Part shown: positions 47,805 to 57,489 of the stretch, piece by piece
Position numbering within the stretch: the first letter of the stretch is position 1
Layout: every line of letters starts with the position of its first letter
Source of the DNA: Ostreococcus mediterraneus
Taxonomy: Eukaryota > Chlorophyta > Mamiellophyceae > Mamiellales > Bathycoccaceae
Direction of reading: 5' to 3'
DNA: 64,000 nt
Assembly (NCBI GenBank): GCA_012295225.1
Contig: WMKK01000022.1
Location: forward strand, 372,001-436,000
Notes under the pieces: model-generated
Databases searched by the model: none
What the model was told of the DNA's origin: nothing
What the model saw: only the letters and a program-made list of their open reading frames with translations
Translations under genes and position numbers: made by a program

Positions 47805-48902
47805 ATGCGGAGACAGCTGCGTACTCGTGCGATAGACAATAAGCGACCGCGCAACTGTTCTCTTCTGAAAGTATTTGCTCTAATAACGAGTGTGCAACTA
47901 TGGGGATTGACACGCATGTACTGTGAGCAAGAAACGCATACGCATACCACCAAGGCTCTTTACGTCGAAATGTTCACGTCTATTCGTTCTGATCGACCTA
48001 TTCCCCCAGCCTGCAAAGCTTGGAGCAAATTACTGGCAGGCTTTGGTGGTAGCGTGCACCTTATTACCGACAATAGTTTTCCAGTCATCCCTGGTACAGG
48101 TTTCAAAGTTACAGTATTGGATATTGATGTGGCTAAGTTGCCAACGTGGAGTGAGATATGTGAAGTCATGGCTCGCAGTCGTGAAGTACTAATTACGGGT
48201 TACTTTAACAACGATATTTTCCCTGACCCAAACTTCTTAAAAGTTATGAACACTTTACAGCACTTGAGCACGTCATTGAAATATACTCGGATAGCAAAAC
48301 CATACGAGCGATTTAAAGTGCGCCCACATTTCACCCAGGGTTGGTTTGCAGTAGCTACGCGCATCGATGTAAATTTGAGAAACCGAACTGGCTTAACTCA
48401 CACTTACGGTGGATATGACATCTGGTTATGGAATAACATCCCTGACGACAACAGTATATTAGGTAAATATTTTGGCATACCAAAATTTCACATTGCCCGA
48501 CCATATTTCGACGTGTGGTTTCTGTCTGCAGCAATCAAAATAGGACATCGACACGTGATCGATATTAGCCCAGCTGTTAAAATTCTTCACGTTCAACACA
48601 AGCGCTTATTTAAATATTGGCTCGAGTCGTTTCGTGTTGCTAATAACGATACAGCATGGAATGAAAACCATGATCTTGCATTCAAGACGTATTGCGATGG
48701 CATTACGAGAGGAGGAAAATGCTGGAAATACAAGATGGGCACAGGTACAGTGTGCGAAACCCCATTGCAGATGACGAAAGATTTGACTCTTCGAGAACGA
48801 GATGAATCAGTTCCCTACAAATGTTTGAAGAGAAGGAGATACCACTTGAGCGATGAGGAGTATCTCTTAGTCAATTACGATACACAGATAGGCCTTTCAT
48901 AA
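47805..48902 (+). CDS. Membrane-anchored GT-A-like glycosyltransferase
   Basis: 365 aa from the ATG at 47805 (an upstream GTG in frame is not needed). A hydrophobic segment near residues 21-36 (VFALITSVQLWGLTRMY) acts as anchor. Core pattern: YFNNDIFPDPNFL (a D-x-x-type strand end), THTYGGYDIWLWNNIP, then IPKFHIARPYFDVWFLSAA, GHRHVIDISPAV and LHVQHKR. This matches a family whose members have GGxDxWxW...FxxGRPxxDNWL...VIDxT...H, usually annotated as glycosyltransferases. It is paralogous to 50152-51210, which it faces. The TAA stop (48900-48902) is also the 3-bp target of the Harbinger element starting at 48903. Confidence 0.75.
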   Translation: MRRQLRTRAIDNKRPRNCSLLKVFALITSVQLWGLTRMYCEQETHTHTTKALYVEMFTSIRSDRPIPPACKAWSKLLAGFGGSVHLITDNSFPVIPGTGFKVTVLDIDVAKLPTWSEICEVMARSREVLITGYFNNDIFPDPNFLKVMNTLQHLSTSLKYTRIAKPYERFKVRPHFTQGWFAVATRIDVNLRNRTGLTHTYGGYDIWLWNNIPDDNSILGKYFGIPKFHIARPYFDVWFLSAAIKIGHRHVIDISPAVKILHVQHKRLFKYWLESFRVANNDTAWNENHDLAFKTYCDGITRGGKCWKYKMGTGTVCETPLQMTKDLTLRERDESVPYKCLKRRRYHLSDEEYLLVNYDTQIGLS

Positions 48903-49985
48903 GGGTGACTAACAGGTCGAAATTAGAATAGCGCCTTTTTTCGGGTGTATATTGCAATATACACCCACTTTTCCATATCCCGTTTCATGTCCGGCCAAAA
49001 CTATCGTCTGGCGATTTTTGAAACGTCTTGGTCGCATTCGCGTGCATCGCAACGTCTTCGTGATAGAGACGTTAGCTAAGCCCCGTTGACGGTCAGAACA
49101 GAATATGATCCCTCCGTCGTAATCGATAGTGACGTTGAAACCTAACGTTGGAGCTCCTTCCTTTCCAACATACATGTATTTCTTCCCCGCGCGGTAGCCA
49201 CCCCAAGGGATGTGCACGCCATCGACACACCCGATGCACCCCGGGAAACCAGCTCTCGTCCACGGATCCATAAGTACGGTTAGTTTGTCGCGCGTCGTTG
49301 GATACTTTACGTGCTGATGGTATTTATGCTCCATCATCCACGGCAAGAACTTATCGTGGAACCACGTTCGCAGCGTGCGTCGGCTGACGTTGACGATGTC
49401 CTCCATGGCGTCCCATGGCACGCCCAGTGCGAGGTAACGGAGCGACGCGAGTAGCTTTACCTTTAGCGGCACCGCCATAGAGCGCTCGCGCATGAAATTA
49501 TCATGCTTCATCTCTTCGTATAATTCGTAGAAGGTCTCGTACGGCAGTCTAAATTTGCGGGCGAATTCGTTTCGCGTCAGCTCGTCGACGCCTGGGTGCT
49601 CCACGTAAAACGATGGCTCACGCAAGGCGTAGTACTCATCGTACGATGTCACATTCCACTTCCGGAACCACGCTGCGTTGCCATTTGGCGCGTTCCCGTC
49701 TTCGTCTGCTCGACGATGCCTCGCAGTGCGTGTGAACGGCCTTCCGGGCGCCACTGGTCGCGTCCGCCGACGGTACAACACATCGCGCAGGATGTCTGTG
49801 CCGCATTCGTGTTCGCGCTCGAACGCGTCGACGAGCCGGATGTAGAGCACTTCACGTCGTCGACGTAGTAGTGCGGAGCGTTTGAAAAGGTCCACAGGTC
49901 GCGCCTGTAACGCGCGCGGTGGTATCGCGGTGGCGAACATAGCGCGCGCGTGTGTGATGAACGTTTGAGACCGCCGCTGCCTCAA
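48903..49985 (-). mobile_element. PIF/Harbinger element, 3' end truncated
   Basis: Terminal sequence GGGTGACTAACAGG begins at 48903 after TAA and continues GTCGAAATTAGAATAGCGCC, the same end as at 59608-59646 in inverse. Its transposase reads away from the end on the minus strand. The other terminus is not identified; the sequence upstream of the gene (to about 50025, CAGCTGTCGCTGGAAAA) resembles the repeat at 57140-57160. Confidence 0.75.
48909..49940 (-). pseudogene. PIF/Harbinger transposase, longest copy
   Basis: 343 aa from the ATG at 49940; the frame is open slightly further upstream. An N-terminal HTH-like segment (VPLKVKLLASLRYLALGVPW) and the start of the DDE_4 core with FPGCIGCVDGVHIPWGGY and YVGKEGAPTLGFNVTIDYDG. 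After RGLAN it switches to unrelated residues (VSITKTLRCTRMRPRRF...) and ends near the terminal repeat, so the second and third catalytic acids are missing. Where the copy at 37466 has a stop, this one has Trp. Probably a truncated, inactive transposase. Confidence 0.8.
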
Positions 49986-50151
49986 CCCCGATCGGAATTG
50001 TCGAACAGGGCAGCTGTCGCTGGAAAATCTTCTACTTTTTCACAAGTAATATGGTGCAATACTCTCGCCATTGTTTACTTTGTCAAGGCCGATGCTAGTG
50101 AGATAGTAGTGCGCACTTTTATATCACCTTCCATAGCAAAGATTTTCTCCC
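49986..50151. other. Short spacer
   Basis: Harbinger 5' flank and the 3' flank of the glycosyltransferase at 50152-51210. No gene seen. Confidence 0.5.
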
Positions 50152-51210
50152 TTACGCATAACAGTGACTGCACTTTGGACAAGGTACAGACACTCTGCGT
50201 TTTGTCAAACAATACTTCGGATGGTCATCAGTATCATTCGTTATCTTGAGTTGGAAGACTGCTTCGCATGCTGTACCAAATCCACGCTGGTACCTTAAAC
50301 ACTTATTTTGCAAACACACAGGCGTTTCAGCCAATCGTTGATTTTCAAACCAGTCTTGATCATCTGAGATAAGCGTTCTATTTGACCAGTCCTGTAAATG
50401 CCCGAATCTCAAATGCTTCTTGTGCAAGATGTCAATACCCAGCGTTGCATCGATAACATGGCGCTTGCCTACCTGAATAGCCATCGCCGTTAACCAGTTA
50501 TCAAAAAATGGTCTACCTACGCGGAATGCAGGTATACTTTGTTTAAATCCTAAAATACCAAGTGGTGCTTCATTCCATATCCACATATCGATCCCACCCG
50601 CCGTATGAACAGTTCGATCTGTAACGCTATCTCCATAGTCCATTCTATTTGCCACTAATAACCAAACGCTTTTGTGAGCGGGACCTTTTTGGCGCAGTAA
50701 TACATCAATCTCGTTTTCTAACCAACCGTTTCTCCATTGCTCTGAAAGGATATATTGGAAAAAATCTTTTGTGGAACTACCTGTTGGTTTCAAGTCACTA
50801 TTGCAAAATCCTACAATTGCTGAAGTAAACTTTGCTGTAATTTGCATGACCGAGCTCAGGAGTGGTAGACCATTTTCCGACTCTTTCACATAATCTACAA
50901 GAAAACCGGCATCTGTGGCGATTGATCTGTCAGCCGGGTTGTTCAAAAGCAGTAGTACATTTCCTCCTAAAGGTTTGATGATATTTCGCCACAGTAAAAG
51001 ATTTTGAGGTACAGTAGAGAAGCTTGGTTTTGGCGCCAATATCAACACAATTTTCGGTTCGCTGCACTGGTCGCGAATCAAAGTTAATATGCCAAACCGC
51101 AGTATAAAAATCGCAAATCCGAAAGTAATGATCATGTTTAGTCTCCTTCTGCATGAGCATACCGTTAGAGTTCCGCGTGAGTGCGTCTTTCTCCATTTAA
51201 CAAGGCTCAT
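50152..51210 (-). CDS. Membrane-anchored GT-A-like glycosyltransferase (paralogue)
   Basis: 352 aa from the ATG at 51210. Anchor at about residues 25-45 (MIITFGFAIFILRFGILTLI). Core: KIVLILAPKPSF, GGNVLLLLNN, IVGFCNSDLKP (D-x-x-like), THT-equivalent VHTAGGIDMWIWNEAP, IPAFRVGRPFFDNWLTAMAI, GKRHVIDATLGIDILHKKH. This is a closer match than its neighbour to the FxxGRPxxDNWL...VIDAT family signature. A Cys-rich end follows (CLQNKCLRY...CPKCSHC). Faces the paralogue at 47805; the two probably arose as an inverted duplication, now diverged and separated by a Harbinger insertion. Confidence 0.78.
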   Translation of the reverse strand: MSLVKWRKTHSRGTLTVCSCRRRLNMIITFGFAIFILRFGILTLIRDQCSEPKIVLILAPKPSFSTVPQNLLLWRNIIKPLGGNVLLLLNNPADRSIATDAGFLVDYVKESENGLPLLSSVMQITAKFTSAIVGFCNSDLKPTGSSTKDFFQYILSEQWRNGWLENEIDVLLRQKGPAHKSVWLLVANRMDYGDSVTDRTVHTAGGIDMWIWNEAPLGILGFKQSIPAFRVGRPFFDNWLTAMAIQVGKRHVIDATLGIDILHKKHLRFGHLQDWSNRTLISDDQDWFENQRLAETPVCLQNKCLRYQRGFGTACEAVFQLKITNDTDDHPKYCLTKRRVSVPCPKCSHCYA

Positions 51211-51535
51211 GTTAAGCCAGGTTGTGTACGAGAATCGCTCAGCTACCAAAAACTCCAAAATAGGTGCACGTTTTCAACTTAAAACAGTTTCACGCAAGAC
51301 GAACGGGGTGGTCACTTCTTGAACTAGCGATATCAAACGCCTGACTTGCTGTTTATGATGAGCCGTATTGTCGTCGCGCGTGTTCTCTGTGCAGGCCTCT
51401 ATGTTGTATGCTATCACGCCATGCTCAGGCTGAAAAAGAGATTCCTATTAATCCTATAATTTCACGCCGAATGTCCGAATATTTATGGAATTATAGAGTC
51501 CGCCGGACTCTAAGGGTGGCTAAGGGTGACTAAGA
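51211..51535. promoter_or_regulatory. Upstream region of the 352-aa glycosyltransferase; Harbinger end
   Basis: No gene. Near 51511-51536 two overlapping TAAGGGTG(G/A)C copies lead into GGGTGACTAAGAGG, a Harbinger-type end, directly abutting the MULE terminal GGGGCGTGGCT. Confidence 0.55.
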
Positions 51536-53649
51536 GGGGCGTGGCTCATGCTGAAGCAACTTTTTATCATCAATATACACAGTATTTAACATCTATCAAA
51601 ATCTATCAAATAATATAAAATGCTCTCTAATACAATTACATATTATACTACATATAAGACATTATGCCCCCGAACCATTCCGCCGGATCTTGGGTGGATG
51701 ATTTTTCATTTCAGCGAATGAGCGTTCTCGAGTTAAACTATTGCGTTTGCCAGCTTCGATGTTCGAGCGGTTGCCGCGCGGCACAAGTCCCGTGGCGGGG
51801 GCAGACGCAGCATGACTGCTGTTATCAATCATGTTCGCCATGACTGCGAGCTCATCTCGACATTGAACTAATTCTAAGACCTCTGTGGACACGGCGTGCA
51901 TTCGGTCTAGCCACTCTTTGTCCAAAGGCTTCGGCTCTCGCAGGGATGCGAGTGCACGTTCCAGTTGCTGCCGGGTATCAGCTAATTTCCGTTGCTCTAC
52001 GGTGGAAACATACGGGGTCGCGATCATGCGTCGTGGTTGTGGACTTCCGGGATTGAGCGAACCCAGCTCTGGTTCGTGCAAATGTTCCCCCATCGTCACG
52101 TCTGCATACTCGTCTTCGTTCTCGTCAGCGTCTTCGTTGTCGCCAGCCGGATTCAAACCAAGAGCTTTGAACGCGCTGAACTTCTGGATTTTCATCATAG
52201 CAGCAATTTTTGGAGCGCAAAGATCACCCTTCTGATCCATTCGGCAAGAGCAAGTGATGGGCTCGTGGTCTGTTGTCATAGCGCAGAAGTCCAACTTTTC
52301 AAGATACTGCACGTGGTGTGTCACACCTTTGAACGTCACCTTGGCATTCACAGGTCGTGTAATGATGTCAGACTCGTACTCATCGACGCGAGCTCGCGGC
52401 CCTGATTATATGATAGCTATATCACCGTCAGGGATCATATTGGCAGTACCAGCCAGAGCGAGAGTTTTGCCGGCCTGCGCTGTAGTCGGTCCACGGCACT
52501 CGTGTGCGGTGGCCTTATCAACATATGCAGGTAGCAAGACGCATTCCAAAAAGTATATCATCCAATCGAGACGTCTTTGGCTTATGCGTCCCTTCGACGA
52601 TAGCAACCGGTTCTTCCACTTCGAATGGAACGACTCCACCGCCCCACTAGTGTCGATGCTGTAGACAACATCTGATCTGAATTGCTTGGCCCACTTCTCA
52701 ATATTTGGTCGCCATTGCTTATTGTAATAATTGATAAATGCCTCTGACCAGTTGGCGTCGAGTTTGTCATCGGGTAATCCAGGACCGCGCAGGAATTCAT
52801 CAAACTCCTTTTGTTTCTGCCACCATTCCACATTTCCTTTGGCGTTGTCGTCTGGATGATACCACCTCACCAAGGTGTGCAGATCATCCTGGACCTTTTG
52901 GCGGGTCGCGCTTGTCGGTAGCTTGCTCCATACATTTTCACGCATCGCTTTCAGGACGTGCCATTGACACCAGAACACCTTCGTACCCGGGAGGACCATC
53001 CTCAACGCATTCGTCTCGCTCTTTGAACAATCTATCATAGCCACGCTAGGAGACCAGGTATCACTCATAGGCTCATACATGTCGTATGGAACGCCCTGTT
53101 GGTATCATTTCCGTCGAGCTGAGCGACGCATTCGAACGACGCTCTCGACGCGTCGCACGGCGGGCTCGCTATATCGTGGCCGGTAATCGACGACGAACAT
53201 CAATGCGCGGCATGCGTCTATCGTCGTGACGCGATTGCGCGCGTCACCGCGCGTCGCGTGGCGTAACTTCGTGCGAATTTCGCGATGCACTCAACGCTCC
53301 GTCGAGCGAAAACCGCCGCATGGTCGGCGCGCGGTCGAGTCGACGTCGGATGACGAGATGAAATCGCTACAGATAGTAATATCTCGCCATGGACCGATCG
53401 GGTGCGCGCGCCGGCGTCGGCGACGCGCGTCATCGTGTGCGGACGAGGGGACGCGGCGACGGCTCGACGGACGCCGAGCGTAGAGTTGGGCCAACCATAT
53501 CAGTCCCTCCGTAGGGATGGGTCATGATTGGTCATGGGTGAATGTATTTTAGACAGTTTTATCGTCGTTTGATAGACTTATAGGTTAATAAAGTATGTAT
53601 GTGAAAAATGATAAAAAAGTTGGTGTTGCATGAGATTTAGCCACGCCCC
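51536..53649 (-). mobile_element. MULE (Mutator-like) DNA transposon, copy 1
   Basis: Ends GGGGCGTGGCT... and …AGATTTAGCCACGCCCC, with GTTGGTGTTGCATGAG just inside the right end. About 2.1 kb. It contains the C-terminal part of a MULE transposase with SWIM-like Cys segment. I could not find a 9-bp target duplication, because the left flank is a Harbinger end and the right flank is repeat R. Confidence 0.75.
51662..53080 (-). pseudogene. MULE transposase, 3' part, copy 1 (one nonsense change)
   Basis: 53080-52406 encodes VAMIDCSKSETNALRMVLPG, VFWCQWHVLKAMREN and VVYSIDTSGAVESFHSKWKN, the MULE-type D...CxxH and E-x-F/S-x-x-W patterns. An in-frame TAA at 52406 replaces a Glu codon (present in copy 2), after which the same frame continues: EPITCSCRMDQKGDLCAPK (SWIM-like zinc segment) and an acidic tail to 51662. 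The N-terminal part with the first catalytic Asp is not seen. 53081-53640 holds only Arg-rich low-value ORFs. Confidence 0.8.
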
Positions 53650-53855
53650 TAGGGGTGGGGGAAATTTTACCCGCAAGATGCAAGTGCAAAATTGCAGGTG
53701 CAAATCGGGGGCGTCTTGCGCAAGAGATTAGGGTTGGGCGCCCGTACACGCGGGTGTTTTTAGCGAAAATTCGGCCAAACGGCCCATATTTCGGACACAT
53801 GGCGCCTTTCTCCCTTATTTTCAGCCTTACTCTAAAAATGGGGGCATCTTGCACC
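53649..53855 (-). repeat. 207-bp repeat R, copy 2
   Basis: Inverse copy of 47295-47501. It continues into GCACCTGCAAGACGCAAGTG-type sequence absent from copy 1, where the hAT end sits instead, so the hAT interrupted R at GGTGCAAG. Confidence 0.85.
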
Positions 53856-54162
53856 TGCAAGACGCAAGTGCAATGCAAATTGCGGCAGTTTTGGGGCGTC
53901 TTGCGCAAGTCCCCCTGATCGGCCGCCCCTCCATTCGCCTCGCAATATTTAAGCCTCCAAAGGCCAAACGTCCTCACCCCGCGGTAACTTCGCGTCACCC
54001 CTCAGGAATAAGTACCCCGTTTGCCTAGCTCAATACGTCGACGAGTGACGCGCGTTCAGTGGTTATAAAATGTCGGTAATATTAGGATATACGGACTCTT
54101 AGGCGACTAAGAGCACCGTAGTTAACTTTGCCCATAACTCCGGAAAACTTTATATGCTACCG
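53856..54162. other. Gene-free interval
   Basis: Contains TGCAAG/CTTGCG-rich sequence continuing repeat R and then mixed sequence. Nothing else recognised. Confidence 0.4.
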
Positions 54163-55052
54163 CTTCAGAGGAGTCCCTACGCGACTGACGAGTCATGATT
54201 GGCCGACGAAATACGTATTGTGTACCTTTTAGTACTATCACATCACCGTGTCACATCTGCTACCGGGTGTTTCCACCTTGCGAAAATTCGTGAAAAACGT
54301 GATGCTTCAGAGTTGCGTGATTTGAAGCGAAACGGACGACGTAACCGCTATGCCGCGACGAAAACGCTCGAAAACGACGACAACAGACCCATTTTGACTG
54401 TCTCGCATAGTTTCATAGCGCGCAAACCCCGACGACGCGTGGGATCACCATCGCAACTCTAACTTGCTGCTTAACAGATTACTTGTCAACGCGCCGCGCT
54501 CTAAACCCTACTTAGGGTTTAGTTGTCGCGGACAGTAACATCAATGGGTCCTCACAAACACGATCCATTGCGTGTGTTCTTCCGCAAAACGCTTTCGCTG
54601 CATATGAATGACATTCCTTGAAGCGTGTACATGGACGCGATGCATTTCGAGTGGCATTCGGTGCGGTGAACATCTCTTAGGGTTTGACTAAACCCTATGT
54701 AAACCCTATATGGGGTTTGGAATACATCAGTTTAGTGTGACAATGGAAAAGGGCAACTGCGATACAAATGATACAGCGGGCACACGTGTGAGTGTGTTGA
54801 CGATGTGTAACTGCTTAATTTATGTAACGCGGAGCATATGTCACTGTTTGCGTGCGGTTGGTCGTCTAAAGTTTGCGTCGCGTCGCTTGATTTCACTCGT
54901 GTTTGCCACGCATCACGTTTTTCACGAATTTTCGCAAGGTGGAAACACCCGGTAGCAGATGTGACACGGTGATGTGATAGTACTAAAAGGTACACAATAC
55001 GTATTTCGTCGGCCAATCATGACTCGTCAGTCGCGTAGGGACTCCTCTGAAG
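54163..55052. mobile_element. Foldback/TIR element, about 890 bp
   Basis: Long inverted arms of about 143 bp (54163-54305 and 54910-55052) begin CTTCAGAGGAGTCCCTACGC. The interior has no convincing ORF but includes several TTTAGGG/CCCTAAA-type motifs (54498-54525 and 54673-54720). The right end abuts a hAT MITE. The arm segment AATCATGACTCGTC recurs near 28180. Family unknown. Confidence 0.8.
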
Positions 55053-55468
55053 CTGTGTTGGCCGAAACAGCATACTAGGGGCGTACATCCTACATATGTA
55101 GGCCCGGCCTGCATACGCGTGCATACCATACTTAACACATAATAAGCTTATGTAATATACCGCTTGAGTGATACATACCGTACATATGATGTTAAGTACG
55201 AGTGTTTTGCGCACCGGCCGTGTAAACATGCGCCGGGTAAACCCTTATTTCTGAACCCTAGCCACCCCTCGTCGCGTACCTTAAAATGGCCAGTCATTTC
55301 GTCCAGTATTTACGCAATTATTAGACTGTCAATGTATTTCTAAAAATCACGCCCCACATAAAAGTCGTTTTTCTATGGCCGTATGCACGCCCCCGGGGCG
55401 TGCATCCTGCATATGCACGTGCATATGCATATGCATACCATTTGTGCATATGCATACCGCCAACACAG
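55053..55468 (+). mobile_element. hAT MITE (416 bp)
   Basis: Starts CTGTGTTGGCC and ends …GCCAACACAG, same family as 6365-6781. Flanks CTCTGAAG and ACGGCCGG do not match, so one side has been rearranged or deleted after insertion. It lies 106 bp upstream of the fucosyltransferase-like gene and may contribute to its promoter. Confidence 0.9.
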
Positions 55469-55574
55469 ACGGCCGGTGCGTACTCAGGCACGGTCACACT
55501 CCCACACCTTAGCACTCTCGTAATCAGACACCTGCAGTTTTGCCCGTAGTCTTTCGCGAAAAGAGTCGTTTCAA

Positions 55575-56618
55575 ATGATTAGACGGGGAGCCAAGCCAGT
55601 GGTGAAACGACGTTTAAGCATTTTTACGACCTGCAGCTTACTTTTATTGTTTGTGGTGTGTACGATGCACTGTAAAGAACAAGACGAACGTCACCTTGAC
55701 CTTCAAAAACTTCTAGCCCGAAAAGACGCAAAAATCTTCGCGGTTGAGCCTCAATATGGTGCGGGTAATAGACTTCGAGCGTACGCTAGTGCTGCAGTTC
55801 TGGCGCGCGAAATGGGACGAGCATTAGTCGTAGTCTGGAAACCAGATATGCACGCACAATATCGCCTATCAGAATTGTTCACAAACGTGCAAGGTATGCT
55901 CGTAGAAGATGGTTCTAATGTCATACAAAAGTTAAAGTCTTCAAAGTCCGGAGTTACCGTATATGATTACATGACAGCACTTGAGAAGGGAGCAATCGTT
56001 TACAATACAAATAAACATATTTATGTGCGCTCAGCATTTGTGATAAATGGTGCCACAGCAGTCAATAATAGTTTACTTGATGCTGAGATTCAGCAACTTC
56101 ACCCAGTGGGATTGATAGAACATCTTCTCAATGAAAAAGTTAGGCACTTCGCAACTAAACCGGTGATTGGAGCTCATATCCGTGCGCTTAGTGATCTGCG
56201 GAAAGACGTACCTGGTTTCAAGGAACCTGCGAATATTACTGGTACTGGTCTTAGTAAGACCCTGGAGTATCGGAGAAAATGCCATGTCGAGTACTTCATT
56301 CCACATTTACAGAACGCTTTACGAAACGACCCTTCTGCAGTTATTTATGTCACATCAGATTCATATGAGTCAGTTATCAAACTTGTTCACGAATTTGGCG
56401 AAAATAAAGTGTTTTACTCTGCAGAGGTATACAACGCGGAATGCTTGTCGTCACCTGACTCAAATAAACAAAGGCATGCCCTTTGCACTCAGCTGGCGAT
56501 GGTGGATTTCATTTTTCTATCACGTGCAAAACTACTTTTCACTTCTGAGTGGAGCTCTGCTTCAGAACTCATAGTCAGACTTGGCAGCCGAACACATCAA
56601 AGTGGATGTTTAGCATAG
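55575..56618 (+). CDS. Fucosyltransferase-like membrane protein
   Basis: 347 aa. Signal anchor at about residues 15-35 (SIFTTCSLLLLFVVCTM). AVEPQYGAGNRLRAYASAAV and LAREMGRALVVVWKP (about 57-90) match the G-x-GNRLRxxxSxxxLA...GRxLxVxW start of the GT11/GT23/O-FucT-like fold. PVIGAHIRALSDLR (about 197-210) has the H-x-R nucleotide-sugar box. VIYVTSD then DFIFLSRAKLLFTSEWSSAS (about 313-332) fits the DxxxLSxxxxxxxSxxSSxS end. Probably adds fucose or a related sugar to surface glycans in the Golgi. The sequence before the ATG includes AAGAGTCGTTTC as at 47761. The frame is intact. Confidence 0.8.
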   Translation: MIRRGAKPVVKRRLSIFTTCSLLLLFVVCTMHCKEQDERHLDLQKLLARKDAKIFAVEPQYGAGNRLRAYASAAVLAREMGRALVVVWKPDMHAQYRLSELFTNVQGMLVEDGSNVIQKLKSSKSGVTVYDYMTALEKGAIVYNTNKHIYVRSAFVINGATAVNNSLLDAEIQQLHPVGLIEHLLNEKVRHFATKPVIGAHIRALSDLRKDVPGFKEPANITGTGLSKTLEYRRKCHVEYFIPHLQNALRNDPSAVIYVTSDSYESVIKLVHEFGENKVFYSAEVYNAECLSSPDSNKQRHALCTQLAMVDFIFLSRAKLLFTSEWSSASELIVRLGSRTHQSGCLA

Positions 56619-56986
56619 TCTAGGAGGTTTAATAACTACCGACTGATAAGTTTCTATCGTGAAACGTTCATATGTTTTGGCCGCAGTGATACCGCCACGG
56701 ACGCGGGCTTCGGAGAATTTTACTTCGAAACTCTTCAGTGAGATGCGCACGGGTGTCATGATGAGCTCACTGAGTTGAAAAGGCTAGAGAGCGATCCGAA
56801 GTGGCTTGGTGCTCCTCTGAAGTTGAATTTTGAAATGCGCTATGAATCCATACGCCCAGTGGCCCGCAGAGATTATATACAGATGTAATGTCTTGATCAT
56901 ATTCCTCTGGATGTTATCAGATACGATACTAAGTCAAGGCGTGTGTGCACACGTCGTGTTGCGTGCCGTGAAACCTATTACCAACT
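56619..56986. other. Gene-free interval
   Basis: The 3' flank of the fucosyltransferase-like gene. No gene, repeat or RNA recognised. Confidence 0.45.
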
Positions 56987-57148
56987 GGGAGATAGAGAAT
57001 TGCATATTTTTTCAAACGGCGTGAAAAGATAATTTTGATATGAAATTAGCCCACGGGGAGATAGAATGAGCTAATTTGCGCACAAAAACGCCACGACGCC
57101 GAAAATTAGCCCATTTCCCGATTTCGTGTCACCTACTTTTTCAGCGAC
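56987..57148. repeat. Harbinger-associated subterminal repeat, copy 2
   Basis: Matches 39836-39994 (GGGAGATAGAGAATTGCAT...CAGCGAC) and leads into CAGCTGCCCTGTTCGACAG, also found upstream of the Harbinger transposase at 48909-49940. This supports it being the 5' end region of the Harbinger element. Confidence 0.7.
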
Positions 57149-57172
57149 AGCTGCCCTGTTCGACAGTGCCGG

Positions 57173-57448
57173 TTGGGGTTGAGGCGGCGGCGGCGGTCTC
57201 CAACGGGCACGACTAACACGCGCGCGTTGCAGACTCGACCTGTGGACCTTTTTAAACACTCCGCAGAGCTACGTCGACGTGAACTGCTTTTCATCCGGCT
57301 CGTCGACGCGTTCGAGCGCGAACACGCAAGCGGCACAGACATCCTGCGCGATGTGTTGTACCGTCGGCGGACGCAACCAGTGGCGCCCAGAAGACCGTTC
57401 ACGCGTACAGCGAAGCATCGTCGTTGGCAATGTCTACGCGAAAAATGA
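57173..57448 (+). pseudogene. PIF/Harbinger transposase, 5' fragment
   Basis: Encodes RPVDLFKHSAELRRRELLFI...VDAFEREHASGTDILRDVLY, matching the N-terminal 75 residues of the copies at 37466 and 48909. It then diverges after TRTAKHRR. There is a small deletion relative to the others (one Arg fewer). Only the non-catalytic start survives. Confidence 0.8.
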
Positions 57449-57489
57449 CACATTCGGGCAACTTTTGCGCGTCATCTGTGCGCTGTTCC

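Noticed and set aside
51536-53649. A 9-bp MULE target duplication
   Set aside because: No matching 8-10 bp flanks were found at either MULE copy; both lie in other repeats, so none is claimed.
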